Source of the DNA: Thiotrichaceae bacterium
GTDB lineage: Bacteria > Pseudomonadota > Gammaproteobacteria > Thiotrichales > Thiotrichaceae
Reading direction: 5' to 3'
Length of the DNA: 64,000 nt
NCBI GenBank assembly: GCA_026989335.1
Contig: JALSJN010000075.1
Location: 1 to 64,000 of the forward strand
A program made the position numbers and the translations under genes. This document shows positions 18,973 to 31,150 of this stretch, piece by piece. Position 1 is the first letter of the stretch. Each line of letters opens with the position of its first letter. The notes beneath the pieces are model-generated. The model was not told where the DNA came from. It saw only the letters and a list, made by a program, of their open reading frames with translations, and ran no database searches.

Positions 18973-20316
18973 ATGACTATGAGCAGAAAATATTTTGGCA
19001 CGGATGGCATACGCGGTGAAATTGGCAAGGCGCCAATGACTCCAGATTTTGTTCTCAAGCTGGGTTGGGCAGCAGGAAAAGTATTGGCATCACAGGGTGT
19101 CCCACTGGTATTAATTGGTAAAGATACACGTATTTCGGGTTATATGTTAGAGACGGCATTACAAGCAGGCTTAGTGGCTGCGGGTGTTAATGTGCGGTTA
19201 TTAGGGCCGATGCCAACCCCCGCGGTTGCGTATTTGACACGCACTTTTCGTGCATCAGCGGGCGTGGTTATAAGCGCATCGCATAATCCTTATCAAGATA
19301 ACGGCGTTAAGTTTTTCTCTGCTGATGGTACTAAACTGTCAAATGAAACAGAGTTAGAAATAGAAAAATATTTAGATAAAGATTTAGTCACGGTTTGTTC
19401 AAAAAACCTAGGAAAAGTGGAGCGCATACAAGACTACTCAGGACGCTACATTGAATTTTGTAAACGTTCAATCCCCTCTGATGTCAGTCTTCAAGGTCTA
19501 CGTATCGTGGTTGATTGTGCTCACGGCGCAACCTATCAAGTAAGCCCAGAGGTTTTTACTGAGCTAGGTGCTGATGTTATTAAAATCGGTGTCGAGCCAA
19601 ACGGCACTAATATTAATAAAAACTGTGGTGCAACGTCATTGGCTTTTCTACAAGAAAACGTTAAACATTACCGAGCTGACTTGGGCGTTGCCTTAGATGG
19701 TGATGGTGATCGCTTAATGATGGTGGACGAAGGCGGTGAAGTCGTTGATGGAGACGAAGTTTTAGCAATAATTGCGGCTCACCGTCATGCAAATGGAACA
19801 TTAGGTGAGCATGTTGTTGGCACACTTATGAGTAACTTAGGTCTTGAAAAAGCCATCGAAGGCATGGGTCTAAAGTTTCATCGTGCCGATGTCGGTGATC
19901 GTTATGTCATGGAAATTATGCGTAAAACCGGCAGTATCTTAGGCGGTGAATCGTCAGGTCACACGATTATTAGAGATCGTATCGCAACGGGTGATGGAAC
20001 CATTGCGGCGCTTCAAGTTTTACACGCGATCATTGATAGTGGTAAATCGTTAAAAGATTTAAAACAAGTCATGTCAAAATATCCACAAACACTCGTCAAT
20101 GTGCGCATTAAAGCTAAAATTGATCTAGCGACCAATAGTGCTATTCAGCAAGCAGTTAAAGCGGCTGAAAAGCAAATGGGTGATCGTGGTAGAGTATTAT
20201 TGCGAGCCTCAGGTACAGAGCCTTTAATTCGTGTCATGATCGAAGCACAAGATGCGAATGAAACTAAGCAACTCGCTGATATGATTGCTGATGTAGTAAA
20301 GCAAGAAGCGGGTTAG
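18973..20316 (+). CDS. glmM: phosphoglucosamine mutase
   Basis: [39 protein letters not shown]. Confidence 0.97.
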   Translation: MTMSRKYFGTDGIRGEIGKAPMTPDFVLKLGWAAGKVLASQGVPLVLIGKDTRISGYMLETALQAGLVAAGVNVRLLGPMPTPAVAYLTRTFRASAGVVISASHNPYQDNGVKFFSADGTKLSNETELEIEKYLDKDLVTVCSKNLGKVERIQDYSGRYIEFCKRSIPSDVSLQGLRIVVDCAHGATYQVSPEVFTELGADVIKIGVEPNGTNINKNCGATSLAFLQENVKHYRADLGVALDGDGDRLMMVDEGGEVVDGDEVLAIIAAHRHANGTLGEHVVGTLMSNLGLEKAIEGMGLKFHRADVGDRYVMEIMRKTGSILGGESSGHTIIRDRIATGDGTIAALQVLHAIIDSGKSLKDLKQVMSKYPQTLVNVRIKAKIDLATNSAIQQAVKAAEKQMGDRGRVLLRASGTEPLIRVMIEAQDANETKQLADMIADVVKQEAG

Positions 20317-20447
20317 TGCATTATGAGCAGTGACTTCTTTATCCTCGCAAAGACGCTTCAAAGCTAGAAAAAGATAAGCATAACCCTTGCTTTATCCCTG
20401 TCTACGCGTTAATCTTCCGCGATTCAAAAAGACTGGGAAACAACACT

Positions 20448-21194
20448 ATGCGTCAGACTTTAGTAGCAGGAAACTGGAAGCTTAACGGTTCAAAAGAAAG
20501 CATCAAAGCATTATTAGCTGGTATTCTTGATGGTATGTCAGAAGCCAAGACAGATGTTGCAGTTTGTGCGCCTTACATCTATCTCCCATTAGTCGAAGAA
20601 ATCCTCTCAGGAAGTAAAATTGGTTATGGTTCAGAAAGTATTTCTGAGCATGAATCAGGTGCTTTTACGGGTGAAATTTCAGGCTCAATGCTTAACGACT
20701 TTAATTGTCAGTACGCCATTGTTGGACATTCAGAACGGCGTTCAATATTTGGTGAGAAAGATGCCGATACCGCGAATAAATTTGCAGCCGCACGTAAGCA
20801 TGGCTTAAAACCTATTTTATGTGTTGGCGAGCTATTAGAAGAACGCGAAGCAGGTATAACAGAAGAAGTAGTCTCTCGCCAACTTGATGCCGTTATCGCA
20901 TTAGAAGGTATCGCCGCGTTATCGGATGCCGTTATTGCTTATGAGCCTGTTTGGGCAATCGGTACAGGCAAAACAGCCTCGCCCGAACAAGCACAAGAAG
21001 TACATGCCTTTATTCGTGCTAAAATTACTAAGCGTGATGCAGAAGTCGCGAAAAAAGTGCAAATTTTATACGGCGGTAGTGTCAACGGCGGAAATGCTGA
21101 TGAACTTTTCGCCATGGAAGATATTGATGGTGGTTTAATCGGTGGCGCTTCATTAAAAGCAGAAGACTTTCTCGCTATTTGTAAGGCAGGTTAA
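20448..21194 (+). CDS. tpiA: triosephosphate isomerase
   Basis: VAGNWKLNGSKES; IVGHSERR; AYEPVWAIGTGKTA; YGGSVNGGNA. Confidence 0.97.
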   Translation: MRQTLVAGNWKLNGSKESIKALLAGILDGMSEAKTDVAVCAPYIYLPLVEEILSGSKIGYGSESISEHESGAFTGEISGSMLNDFNCQYAIVGHSERRSIFGEKDADTANKFAAARKHGLKPILCVGELLEEREAGITEEVVSRQLDAVIALEGIAALSDAVIAYEPVWAIGTGKTASPEQAQEVHAFIRAKITKRDAEVAKKVQILYGGSVNGGNADELFAMEDIDGGLIGGASLKAEDFLAICKAG

Positions 21195-21244
21195 TATTAT
21201 TGGGAGCACGGCTCCCGTTAAGCGTTAAAAAATAAAGGGTTCAC

Positions 21245-21652
21245 ATGTTATATAACATCTTATTAATTGTTCAAATATTGGTTGCGCTAGGTATTATAGG
21301 TTTAGTACTTATGCAACACGGCAAGGGTGCTGATGCAGGCGCTGCTTTTGGTGGCGGTGCGTCGGGCACAGTTTTTGGTTCAAAAGGTTCGGGTAACTTT
21401 TTGACAAGATTAACCACGGGCCTAGCGGTATTGTTTTTTGCTAACTCACTGATGTTGGCGTGGTTAGTAGCGCATCCTGATAACATGCAAGGTGGTTCTA
21501 TCATACCTACTCAGGTTGCTGATCCTGCTAAAGCGAATACGCCTGCGGCAGTGGTTAATACAACACCTGTTGATGTTCCGGGCGGCGCTGCTCCCTCAGT
21601 AGAGGCTACAAGGCCAGTAAAAGAAGAATCCCCCTCAGATATACCCAAGTAG
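21245..21652 (+). CDS. secG: preprotein translocase subunit SecG
   Basis: LVLMQHGKGADAGAAFGGGASGTVFGSKGSGNFLTR. Confidence 0.95.
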   Translation: MLYNILLIVQILVALGIIGLVLMQHGKGADAGAAFGGGASGTVFGSKGSGNFLTRLTTGLAVLFFANSLMLAWLVAHPDNMQGGSIIPTQVADPAKANTPAAVVNTTPVDVPGGAAPSVEATRPVKEESPSDIPK

Positions 21653-21670
21653 CGTTTATTCGTTCTTAAA

Positions 21671-21755
21671 GCCGATGTGGTGAAATTGGTAGACACGCAC
21701 GCTTGAGGGGCGTGTTGCGCAAGCAGTGCCGGTTCGACTCCGGCCATCGGCACCA
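21671..21755 (+). tRNA. tRNA-Leu (anticodon GAG)
   Basis: GCCGATG...CTTGAGGGG loop...GGTTCGACTCC...CATCGGCACCA. Confidence 0.95.
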
Positions 21756-21787
21756 ATACAAGGTCCTATAAAGTATCATAGAAACCT

Positions 21788-21816
21788 ATTAAGCCCGTAT
21801 CTAGCGGGCTTTCTTA
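21788..21816 (+). terminator. probable terminator after tRNA-Leu
   Basis: AAGCCCGTATCTAGCGGGCTTTCTT. Confidence 0.6.
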
Positions 21817-21944
21817 TGCCTGTTATGTTATTATAAGGTTCTATAGAGTCCCTAATAATACCCCTGCAGCCTGTTATTTTCAGGGGTATTTACCGGGGTA
21901 TCGTAAAACGACTCATTAGGAGAATACCCCAGATGCTTACTGAT

Positions 21945-22404
21945 ACCGCAATACGATGGTAATGGTCGTATTGGGCGTTTGTGGCAAACACTAATTTTAA
22001 GTGAGTGGAAGCCAATTTTTAAATTCTTGCCTGTTGAAAGTCTGGTGTTTAATAACCAAGAAAAATATTACCAGGCGATTCGATAAAGCAAGGTAGAAAC
22101 AGATCCGCTCTGTTTATTGCTTTTATGTTATCTGTAATTTTAGAGGTGTGTAAAGCTATCTCTTTGCAAAAAGCACCGCAATCGACCCCCTTCAAGTACG
22201 CCCCAGGTCGCCCAATTAGTTAAAGTCTTGAAAGGCGAGATGAGCCGTGATGCGTTACAACAAGCGCTGGGTTTAAAAGATAGAAAATCATTTCGTGAAA
22301 GATGCCTGCAACCTTCGTTAGCACTAGGTTTGATTGAAATGACAATTCCTGATAGTCGAATAGTTCTTTGCAGAAGTATCGGCTTAGATAAAAAAGGAAA
22401 CTAA
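21945..22404 (+). pseudogene. Fic-family protein remnant with C-terminal winged-helix
   Basis: DGNGRIGRLWQTLILSEWKPIFKFLPVESLVF, then stops/frameshifts, then QVAQLVKVLKGEMSRDALQQALGLKDRKSFRERCLQPSLALGLIEMTIPDSR. Confidence 0.88.
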
Positions 22405-22424
22405 GTTTTTTGTTGTTCCATTGT

Positions 22425-23606
22425 TTACAGCGCGCGTAGCTCAATCCGACGGTTTGCTCTTCTGCCACTTTCGGTGCTATTGGTCGCACGCGGTTGTGAG
22501 TCACCTTGGCCTTCAGCCACCATGCGGCGTGCGTTTATGCCTTGTCTGATTAAGTAGGATTTTACAGCAGATGCCCGGGTTCTCGAAAGGAGTTTATTTT
22601 CCGCGGTGATGCCTAGGCTGTCGGTATGACCAATAATGGCTACCCGCATTTTTGGTTGGTTTTTGAGTTTTCTGGCAATACCGTTAAGTACGCCTTTGGC
22701 ATGTGGCGTTAAAATTGCGGTGCGTGGGTTAAAGTCAACGCCATTAAGTACACCAGCAAACGAGGGTTGTTTTACAATATTACTAATAATGTGCATTAAC
22801 TGCGGTGGTGCATTGTTGACCGTACGCCGAGGAGCTGCCCTTCTTTTTGCGGGTCTGGCTCTGCGTTTAACTGCTGTTGGTTTGCGCTTTGCAATACGTC
22901 TCGGCTTGGTGCGTTGCTTGTTTGGTTTAAGGGTGGGGTTTTTCTCGGGCGTATTAAATTTGTAGCCAAGTAGAATGTTAAGTCCTATTGCGTCGCTACT
23001 ATGGTAGTCGCCACTGATGCGAGTAAATAAACCATTTTTGGGTGATTGCCATTGCGCGCCAACTGAGAAGCTAGGCAGGACACTGTTTTGTTTTTTATAC
23101 GGAATTCTGTTCGAGCTTGCGCTATTTTGAATAAAGGATACGCCGCCCTTGGCAAAGTAATTAATTGTTTCTGAGGTGGGTTTTAAAAGGTAGCCAACGT
23201 GTAAACTGGGTATGCTATAGGAAATGCTTTCGATGCCTGTAATTGCTGGTGAGCTGTTCTTAAGTTCGGCCTTGCCTAGACTGTTAAAGGCAAGTTCACC
23301 AAACCAGTGAGGTTTTAGCTGGCTGCCGACAACAAGGTTATAACCAAAGCTGGAGCTGTTTGAGGTGCTCCAGCCGCCGACAACTCCCTTAGGAGAAACA
23401 TTGGCGCCTATTAATCCCCCAGCTACATAGAAACAAGGTGAGAAATTTGCTTGAGAGTTACATTTGATTGCTTTAGAAGGATTTTCTGCGCTAACTATTT
23501 GCGGGTTTAAAAGGCTTATCAACACCACTGTACTGAGTATTGTGCGGGGTAAGTTGATTTTTTTGAACCTGTTGGTTTTTGAGTGTGTGGATACGGAAAG
23601 TAACAT
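22425..23606 (-). CDS. OmpA-family outer membrane protein (beta-barrel plus OmpA C-terminal domain)
   Basis: C-terminal VAIIGHTDSLGITAENKLLSRTRASAVKSYLIRQGINARRMVAEGQGDSQP...ANRRIEL; Arg/Lys-rich linker. Confidence 0.85.
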   Translation of the reverse strand: MLLSVSTHSKTNRFKKINLPRTILSTVVLISLLNPQIVSAENPSKAIKCNSQANFSPCFYVAGGLIGANVSPKGVVGGWSTSNSSSFGYNLVVGSQLKPHWFGELAFNSLGKAELKNSSPAITGIESISYSIPSLHVGYLLKPTSETINYFAKGGVSFIQNSASSNRIPYKKQNSVLPSFSVGAQWQSPKNGLFTRISGDYHSSDAIGLNILLGYKFNTPEKNPTLKPNKQRTKPRRIAKRKPTAVKRRARPAKRRAAPRRTVNNAPPQLMHIISNIVKQPSFAGVLNGVDFNPRTAILTPHAKGVLNGIARKLKNQPKMRVAIIGHTDSLGITAENKLLSRTRASAVKSYLIRQGINARRMVAEGQGDSQPRATNSTESGRRANRRIELRAL

Positions 23607-24082
23607 TCATGTGTACCGATGTTAGTATAATAATTAAGCAGATAATACCTAAACTTTTTAAGTGTTGCATTAGTATTAGAAGTATTAGATTTTTAATGAC
23701 TATCTTTTAAAGTAAAACTTTAAGTTTGTAGGTGCTGATAAGATTTCTTTTACGGGTAATTATAGATTATTTTTTTTTTAGCAATGCTAGATCATTTCTT
23801 TAAAACGAGAGTAAACATTTCGATATTTTAGTTAATCGTAATATTACTTTCCAAAAATAATCGTGTACGATTGTGCGTGTACGCAAGTTTAATAATAACT
23901 TGTGATAGATTGTTATTAATATTTATTATATATGCATTTGAATTAATACTGTTTTATTGTTGAAGTTTTGTTGCGAATAGCTTTGAAATAAGTGTATATT
24001 CGAGATGTGGATATTACGTTTCCCCCGCTAAATTGTCGTAATTCATTCATGTGTCGCCCATTAACATATAACTGGAGAAAGT

Positions 24083-24439
24083 ATGCTCGCAGAATATCTA
24101 CCTGTGCTGGTTTTTTTAGCCGTTGGTTTCGGGCTGGCTATTATGATGCTAATGCTCGGCAGCTTACTTTCGCCACGCCGCCCAGACGCAGCGAAAGACT
24201 CACCTTTTGAATGTGGGTTTGAAGCATTTGATGATGCGCGTATGAAGTTTGATATACGTTACTATCTAGTTGCAATTCTTTTTATTATTTTTGATTTGGA
24301 AATTGCTTTTCTTTTTCCATGGGCGATTACACTCGATAAAATTGGTTTGTTTGGTTTGATTTCGATGGGGTTATTTCTCGCTATTTTAATAGTTGGTTTT
24401 ATTTACGAATGGAAAAAAGGAGCGCTTGAGTGGGAATAG
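24083..24439 (+). CDS. nuoA: NADH-quinone oxidoreductase subunit A
   Basis: [42 protein letters not shown]. Confidence 0.96.
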   Translation: MLAEYLPVLVFLAVGFGLAIMMLMLGSLLSPRRPDAAKDSPFECGFEAFDDARMKFDIRYYLVAILFIIFDLEIAFLFPWAITLDKIGLFGLISMGLFLAILIVGFIYEWKKGALEWE

Positions 24440-24918
24440 AAGGTGTTCTAAAAGAAGGTTTTGTCACGACTTCGGCCGATAAACTAATCAATTGGGCGCG
24501 CACAGGGTCTATGTGGCCAGTAACGTTTGGCTTGGCATGTTGTGCGGTTGAGATGATGCAGGCGGGCGCTTCGCGCTATGATATGGACCGTTTTGGAATC
24601 CTGTTTCGTCCCAGTCCGCGACAATCCGATGTGTTAATTGTGGCGGGCACGCTTACCAATAAAATGGCACCTGCGTTACGCAAAGTGTATGACCAAATGG
24701 CAGAGCCGCGTTGGGTTATTTCAATGGGTTCATGCGCAAACGGTGGTGGTTATTATCATTATTCTTATGCCGTGGTACGTGGTTGTGACCGTATTTTGCC
24801 TGTTGATGTTTATATACCAGGCTGTCCGCCTACAGCAGAGGCCTTGCTGTACGGTATTATTCAGTTGCAAAATAAAATAAGAAATACTAATACCATTGCT
24901 CGACAGGATACAGCTTAA
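24430..24918 (+). CDS. nuoB: NADH-quinone oxidoreductase subunit B
   Basis: [10 protein letters not shown]...[36 protein letters not shown]. Confidence 0.96.
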   Translation: MGIEGVLKEGFVTTSADKLINWARTGSMWPVTFGLACCAVEMMQAGASRYDMDRFGILFRPSPRQSDVLIVAGTLTNKMAPALRKVYDQMAEPRWVISMGSCANGGGYYHYSYAVVRGCDRILPVDVYIPGCPPTAEALLYGIIQLQNKIRNTNTIARQDTA

Positions 24919-25619
24919 TGAGTGTTAACTTAGATGTATTGCAAGCTCATTTAGAGTCGGCGTTGGCTGGGAAAATTGAATCTTCGGTGATTGCTCTGGG
25001 TGAATTGACTGTTGAGGTTGCTTCGCAAAATTGGCTCGAAGTCGCTGCATTTTTGCGCGATGACTCTGTGACTTCCTTTGAGCAGCTGATAGATGTTTGT
25101 GGTGTTGATTATTTAGCCTACGGTGAGTCTGAATGGGATAACAGCGGTAGCGGTTTTTCCCGTGGTGTGAAACGTGAATTTTCTTTTGATGGCTCGGATG
25201 ATCCAGCTGAAGCGGTTGAGTTTGAGGGTAAGCGTTTTGCTGTGGTGATTCATTTGTTATCTATAAAGCACAATCACCGCATCCGTATTAAGTCTTACTG
25301 TGATGATAATGAATTTCCAGTGATGGATTCGGTGGAAGGCATTTGGAATGTGGCGAACTGGTTTGAGCGTGAGGCTTTCGACTTGTTTGGTATCATGTTT
25401 AATAATCACCCTGATTTACGCAGAATTTTGACTGATTATGGTTTTGTGGGGCATCCCTTTAGAAAAGATTTCCCGCTTATTGGGCATGTGGATATGCGTT
25501 ATGATGAAGAGTTAAAGCGTGTGGTTTATGAGCCTGTTTCTATTGAAGATCGAACGTTGGTGCCACGTGTTATACGTACCGATCAACGTTTTTCCCCAGC
25601 AGTTGAGGGAAATGACTAA
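24918..25619 (+). CDS. nuoC: NADH-quinone oxidoreductase subunit C
   Basis: [41 protein letters not shown]. Confidence 0.96.
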   Translation: MSVNLDVLQAHLESALAGKIESSVIALGELTVEVASQNWLEVAAFLRDDSVTSFEQLIDVCGVDYLAYGESEWDNSGSGFSRGVKREFSFDGSDDPAEAVEFEGKRFAVVIHLLSIKHNHRIRIKSYCDDNEFPVMDSVEGIWNVANWFEREAFDLFGIMFNNHPDLRRILTDYGFVGHPFRKDFPLIGHVDMRYDEELKRVVYEPVSIEDRTLVPRVIRTDQRFSPAVEGND

Positions 25620-26872
25620 TGCCTGAGATTAAGAATTTCACGTTAAACTTCGGGCCTGCTCATCCTGCGGCGCATGGTGTATTGCGACTCATTCTTGAAA
25701 TGGATGGCGAGGTGATTCAACGTGCTGACCCGCATATTGGCTTATTGCACCGTGGTACTGAAAAACTCGCTGAAAGCAAACCCTATAATCAGAGTATTGG
25801 TTATATGGATCGGCTCGATTACGTTTCTATGATGTGTAATGAGCATGGCTATGTGTTGGCGCTTGAAAAAATGCTGGGTATCGAAGCACCGATTCGCGCG
25901 CAATACATCCGTACCATGTTCGATGAAATTACCCGAATTTTAAATCACCTATTATGGATTGGCGCACATGGCTTAGATGTTGGTGCGATGACCATGTTTT
26001 TGTATGCGTTTCGTGAGCGCGAAGATTTAATGGATGTTTACGAGGCGGTTTCAGGCGCACGTTTACATGCGACCTATTATCGTCCGGGCGGAGTTTATCG
26101 TGATTTACCCGATACTATGCCGCTGCATGAAAAATCGAAATGGTATAGCGATGCCGATATTAGGCGCTTAAATAAAAATCGTGGCGGCAGTGTTTTAGAT
26201 TTTATCGAAGATTTCACTCAACGCTTCCCGCATTATGTGGATGAATACGAAACACTATTAACCGATAATCGTATTTGGAAACAGCGCTTGGTTGATATTG
26301 GTATCGTATCACCAGAGCGCGCTTTGCAACTGGGTTTAACCGGTGCGATGTTACGTGGTTCAGGTATTGAATGGGATTTGCGCAAAAAGCAACCTTATGC
26401 GATGTATGATCAACTTGAATTTGATATTCCAGTTGGTACAAATGGCGATAGCTATGACCGTTACTTAGTGCGCATGGAAGAGATGCGCCAATCGAATAAA
26501 ATCATCAAACAATGTGTTGATTGGTTGCGTGTTAATCCTGGTCCAGTCATGCATGAAGATCATAAAATTACCCAGCCAAAACGCGAAGCAATGAAAGGTG
26601 ATATGGAAGCCTTAATTCATCACTTTAAATTAGCGACAGAAGGTTATTGTTTGCCAGAAGGTGAAGCCTATGCAGCGATTGAGCATCCTAAAGGTGAGTT
26701 TGGTTGTTATATTGTTTCGGATGGTGCTAATAAACCTTATCGTTTAAAAGTGCGTGCCCCAGGTTTTGCGCATATGTCAGCGATGGATGAACTCACTAAG
26801 GGTCATATGTTGGCGGATGTAGTGACGATTATTGGTACGATGGATATTGTATTTGGTGAGGTGGACCGCTAA
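25619..26872 (+). CDS. nuoD: NADH-quinone oxidoreductase subunit D
   Basis: [15 protein letters not shown]...[15 protein letters not shown]-terminal VFGEVDR. Confidence 0.97.
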   Translation: MPEIKNFTLNFGPAHPAAHGVLRLILEMDGEVIQRADPHIGLLHRGTEKLAESKPYNQSIGYMDRLDYVSMMCNEHGYVLALEKMLGIEAPIRAQYIRTMFDEITRILNHLLWIGAHGLDVGAMTMFLYAFREREDLMDVYEAVSGARLHATYYRPGGVYRDLPDTMPLHEKSKWYSDADIRRLNKNRGGSVLDFIEDFTQRFPHYVDEYETLLTDNRIWKQRLVDIGIVSPERALQLGLTGAMLRGSGIEWDLRKKQPYAMYDQLEFDIPVGTNGDSYDRYLVRMEEMRQSNKIIKQCVDWLRVNPGPVMHEDHKITQPKREAMKGDMEALIHHFKLATEGYCLPEGEAYAAIEHPKGEFGCYIVSDGANKPYRLKVRAPGFAHMSAMDELTKGHMLADVVTIIGTMDIVFGEVDR

Positions 26873-27474
26873 TGTTTGTTGATAATAATTCCTTAGAAAG
26901 TGTCACAATACTAACTGAACATGAGCTTCATGAGATTGATGGTTGGTTAAAGCGTTTTCCAGAAGATCAAAGGCAATCGGCGTTATTAGGTGCATTACGT
27001 GCGGTGATGCATGAAGATCATTATCTTTCTTATGAAAAAATGGATGCAGTGGCTGAATATTTAGGTATTCCAAAAGTTGCCGTTTATGAAGTAGCTAGCT
27101 TTTATTCTATGTACGAAATGGATGAAAAAGCAGCAGGTAAAAATACCATTGCGGTATGTACCAACATTTCCTGTATGTTAAATGGCTCAGATAAAATTGT
27201 TAAGCATATCGAAAGTAAGCTAGGTATCAAACATGGTGAAACAACGCCTGATGGTGAGTTTTACTTTAAAATTGAAGAAGAATGTTTGGCTGCTTGTTGT
27301 GGTGCGCCGATGATGCAGTTAAATCATGTTTATCATGAACATTTAACCCTTAGTAAAGTTGATGAACTGCTTGATACCTGCCTCCCGAAACGTTCGGATG
27401 ATGATGTCGGTGAATCTGAATCTGCTGCTGTTAAATCCACTGATAGCATTGTTGATAAAAAAGGAGGCAAATAA
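26872..27474 (+). CDS. nuoE: NADH-quinone oxidoreductase subunit E
   Basis: [15 protein letters not shown]...[16 protein letters not shown]. Confidence 0.95.
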   Translation: MFVDNNSLESVTILTEHELHEIDGWLKRFPEDQRQSALLGALRAVMHEDHYLSYEKMDAVAEYLGIPKVAVYEVASFYSMYEMDEKAAGKNTIAVCTNISCMLNGSDKIVKHIESKLGIKHGETTPDGEFYFKIEEECLAACCGAPMMQLNHVYHEHLTLSKVDELLDTCLPKRSDDDVGESESAAVKSTDSIVDKKGGK

Positions 27475-28754
27475 TGGTTGATCAAGTTTGCTTCATTACA
27501 AAAAAGTATGGAGATGACTCTCATACCTTAGAAAATTACCTCAAAGAAGGTGGTTACGAATCATGGAAAAAGATTCTTAAAGACGATATCGAAGTTGACG
27601 ATATTATTGATGAGGTGAAAGAATCTGGTTTACGTGGTCGTGGTGGGGCTGGTTTCCCGACTGGTTTAAAGTGGAGCTTTATGCCACGCAATATGCCAGG
27701 TCAAAAATACATCGTGTGTAACTCAGATGAGTCAGAACCGGGTACGTGTAAAGATCGCGATATATTACGTTTTAATCCACATGCCTTAGTCGAAGGTATG
27801 GCCATTGCGGGCTATTGTATTGGCGCAACCGTAGGTTATAACTACATGCGTGGCGAGTTTATGGATGAACCTTCCATTCGTTTTGAACAAGCGGTTAAAG
27901 AAGCCTACGAAGCAGGGCTGTTAGGTAAAGATATTTTAGGCAGTGGTGTTGATTTTGATCTGCACGGCGCCCTGGGTGCGGGCGCTTATATTTGTGGTGA
28001 GGAAACTGCGCTACTGGAGTCACTTGAAGGTAAGATGGGTCAGCCGCGTTTTAAGCCTCCTTTTCCTGCTAGCTTTGGTTTGTATGGTCGTCCGACCACC
28101 ATTAACAATACCGAGACTTTATCGTCTATCCCGAAAATATTATCAGGTGGTGGAGAGTGGTTTAAAGATATGGGTGTTGAAGGTTCTGGCGGAGAAAAGC
28201 TATTCTCAATGTCGGGTCACTTAAATAACCCCGGTAACTTTGAAGTGCCGATGGGAATCCCTTTTAAAGACTTATTAGCGTTAGCAGGTGGTGTGAAAGA
28301 CGGTAATAAACTCAAAGCCGTAATTCCTGGTGGCTCGTCTGTACCTGTTTTAACCGGTGATCAAATGATGGCATTGACGATGGATTACGATACCATCGCA
28401 AAAGCAGGCTCTTATCTAGGTTCTGGGGCAGTCATCGTTATGGATGAAACCACCGATATGGTCAAAGTGTTACAGCGAATTTCTCAATTTTACTTTTCTG
28501 AATCCTGTGGGCAATGTACGCCTTGTCGCGAAGGTACGGGTTGGTTGTATCGTTTGGTGACTCGTATTGTAGAAGGTAAAGGAACGCTCGAAGATATTGA
28601 TCGCTTAGAAGATGTTGCGCATAAAATAGAAGGCAGAACCATTTGTGCCTTGGGTGAAGCAGCCGCCATGCCTGTGTGGAGCTTTGTAGAAAACTTTAGA
28701 GAAGAATTTGTTCATTATGTCGAACACGGTTACTCAATGGTAGGTGCGAAATGA
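27474..28754 (+). CDS. nuoF: NADH-quinone oxidoreductase subunit F
   Basis: [21 protein letters not shown]...[15 protein letters not shown]. Confidence 0.97.
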   Translation: MVDQVCFITKKYGDDSHTLENYLKEGGYESWKKILKDDIEVDDIIDEVKESGLRGRGGAGFPTGLKWSFMPRNMPGQKYIVCNSDESEPGTCKDRDILRFNPHALVEGMAIAGYCIGATVGYNYMRGEFMDEPSIRFEQAVKEAYEAGLLGKDILGSGVDFDLHGALGAGAYICGEETALLESLEGKMGQPRFKPPFPASFGLYGRPTTINNTETLSSIPKILSGGGEWFKDMGVEGSGGEKLFSMSGHLNNPGNFEVPMGIPFKDLLALAGGVKDGNKLKAVIPGGSSVPVLTGDQMMALTMDYDTIAKAGSYLGSGAVIVMDETTDMVKVLQRISQFYFSESCGQCTPCREGTGWLYRLVTRIVEGKGTLEDIDRLEDVAHKIEGRTICALGEAAAMPVWSFVENFREEFVHYVEHGYSMVGAK

Positions 28755-31150
28755 GTGACAAGATTGAAACTATAAAAATCACGGTTGATGGCAAAGAGCT
28801 AGAAGCTAAACCAGGTGCAATGTTAATTGAGGTGACGGATCAAGTCGGGATTCATATTCCACGCTTTTGTTACCATAAAAAGCTGACTGTTTCTGCCAAT
28901 TGTCGGATGTGTTTGGTTGAAGTTGAAAAAGCGCCTAAGCCGATGCCCGCTTGTGCAACCCCTGTAACAGAAGGAATGACAGTCTGGACGCGTTCTGAAA
29001 AAGCACTTACTGCACAAAAAGACACCATGGAGTTTTTGTTAATTAATCATCCGCTAGATTGCCCTATCTGTGATCAAGGTGGTGAGTGTGAATTGCAAGA
29101 TTTGTCGGTGGCATTTGGTGGCTCATCGTCTAATTATCATGAAGTCAAACGCGTCGTAGTTGATAAAAATATTGGCGAATTGGTTTCTACAGAGCTTACT
29201 CGTTGTATTCAATGTATGCGCTGTGTGCGCTTTGGTGAAGAAATAGCAGGGATGCGTGAGCTTGGAGCAATGGGGCGGGGTGATCGAGTTGAAATCGGTA
29301 CTTTTGTGCAGAAAAGCCTTTCTTCGGAGCTGTCAGGAAATATTATTGATATTTGTCCTGTGGGTGCGCTTACAGCAAAGCCCTCACGCTTTACATCGCG
29401 TGCGTGGGAAATGATGCAAACCGCTGCAGTCGCTTCACACGATTGTGTTGGCTCGAATACTCATATTCATACTTTCAAGAAAAAACTAGTGCGCGTTATT
29501 GCGGGTGATAATGAAGCTATTAATGAATGCTGGATTTCTGATAGAGACCGTTTTAGTTATCAAGGAATAGAGTCCAAAGATCGTGCAGAAGTACCGATGA
29601 TCAAGAAAGATGGTAACTGGAAGCGAGTGAGTTGGGAAGATGCCCTAAATGCGGTTGCTGAAAAACTGAAGGCTGCTCACCCTGATAATATTGGTGTGTT
29701 AGCGTCGCCCAGAGCAACGATTGAAGAGCTTTATCTGTTGCAAAAATCCATGCGTGCTATTGGTGTGAACAGTCTTGATCACCGTTTACGTCAAACTGAT
29801 TTCAATCAGCAAGAAAGCATGGGTTTATTCCCTTGGCTGGGAATGTCGTTAAGTGATATCGAGGCACAAGATGCAATGTTGTTAGTGGGCTCAAATGTTC
29901 GTAAAGAACAGCCAATGATTAATCACCGAATTCGCAATGCGGTTAACAATCAAGCTGCCAAAGTGTTTACGGTGAACCCTAGGCATTTAGAGTTTAACTA
30001 CCCTGTTGAATTACAGTTTGTTAGTGACCCTTTGGAAATGGTGAATACCTTAGCAGGCGTTGCAGCAGCAAGTTTTAAAATTAGCAAAGCAACAATTCCT
30101 GCAGGATTGAAAGATTTATTAAATGCCGTTGAGGTAACTGCTGAAAGTAAGTCACTTGCCAAAACGTTAAAAGATGCAGAAAATGCAGTCGTGTTTTTAG
30201 GCAGTATTGCTGTGCAGCATCCGGGCTATTCGACGTTACGCGCCTTATCATCTGTGATTGCCGATAATACTGGGGCGACTTTAGGTTATTTTGCAGAGTC
30301 TGCAAATACCGTTGGCGCGTGGTTAGCAGGTATGGTTCCGCATCGTACCCAAGCTGGTGGCGTGGTTGAAGAAGTAGGTAAAAGTACGGCACAAATGCTT
30401 GATAAAGGCATGAATACTTTTGTACTACTTGATGTTGAACCAAGCTTTGATTGTGATGATGCTGTGTTAGCTAATGAAACAATGAAAGTGGCAGACTGTG
30501 TGATCTCTATTTCGCCTTATCTTAGTGGCTCGATGTTAGAACAAGCCGATATTATTTTGCCCAGTGCGGCTTATACAGAAACATCAGGAACTTTTGTTAA
30601 TGCAGAAGGTGTTTGGCAAAGCTTTAATGCCGCCTCACAAAGCTATGAAGAGGCGCGACCTGCATGGAAAATATTACGCGTATTAGGTAATGTGCTCGGT
30701 CTTGATGGCTTTGATTATGTCTCTTCTAGTGATGTGCGAGATGAGCTGAAGAAAGCTTGCGGTGGCGTTAGTGAGGTTAATAATAGTTTTGAAGTCGTTG
30801 GTATTTATACAACGTTAGATAAGCTGGCGGTTACTAATAATGTACTGCAACGCATAGGTGAAGTGGCGGAATTTTGTGGGGATGCCTTGGTGCGGCGGGC
30901 AGAAGCATTACAAAAAAGTGCACCGCAACAAGATGCGATCCAATTAAATTCGGCGGAAGTCACCCGCATGGGTTTACAAGTATCGCTGGATGAAAATCAA
31001 TTAGTAGATGTAAAGCAGGGTGTTGAAACTGTTTCAATGCCTTTAATTCTCAATGATGCTATTCCCGATGGTTGTGTTTTATTAGCTTCTGGAACAGAAT
31101 CAAGTAGTTTACTTGGTTCAGCATTTGGCTCAGTGGAAATAACAAGTTAA
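28751..31150 (+). CDS. nuoG: NADH-quinone oxidoreductase subunit G
   Basis: [52 protein letters not shown]. Confidence 0.96.
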   Translation: MSDKIETIKITVDGKELEAKPGAMLIEVTDQVGIHIPRFCYHKKLTVSANCRMCLVEVEKAPKPMPACATPVTEGMTVWTRSEKALTAQKDTMEFLLINHPLDCPICDQGGECELQDLSVAFGGSSSNYHEVKRVVVDKNIGELVSTELTRCIQCMRCVRFGEEIAGMRELGAMGRGDRVEIGTFVQKSLSSELSGNIIDICPVGALTAKPSRFTSRAWEMMQTAAVASHDCVGSNTHIHTFKKKLVRVIAGDNEAINECWISDRDRFSYQGIESKDRAEVPMIKKDGNWKRVSWEDALNAVAEKLKAAHPDNIGVLASPRATIEELYLLQKSMRAIGVNSLDHRLRQTDFNQQESMGLFPWLGMSLSDIEAQDAMLLVGSNVRKEQPMINHRIRNAVNNQAAKVFTVNPRHLEFNYPVELQFVSDPLEMVNTLAGVAAASFKISKATIPAGLKDLLNAVEVTAESKSLAKTLKDAENAVVFLGSIAVQHPGYSTLRALSSVIADNTGATLGYFAESANTVGAWLAGMVPHRTQAGGVVEEVGKSTAQMLDKGMNTFVLLDVEPSFDCDDAVLANETMKVADCVISISPYLSGSMLEQADIILPSAAYTETSGTFVNAEGVWQSFNAASQSYEEARPAWKILRVLGNVLGLDGFDYVSSSDVRDELKKACGGVSEVNNSFEVVGIYTTLDKLAVTNNVLQRIGEVAEFCGDALVRRAEALQKSAPQQDAIQLNSAEVTRMGLQVSLDENQLVDVKQGVETVSMPLILNDAIPDGCVLLASGTESSSLLGSAFGSVEITS

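Noticed and set aside
22800-22960. Plus-strand ORF over the Arg/Lys-rich linker of the OmpA-family protein
   Set aside because: Composition-driven antisense ORF; the minus-strand OmpA protein explains the sequence.
30081-30443. Antisense ORFs inside nuoG and other core genes (120 aa and shorter)
   Set aside because: They overlap strongly supported coding sequence on the other strand and have low-complexity composition with no motif.
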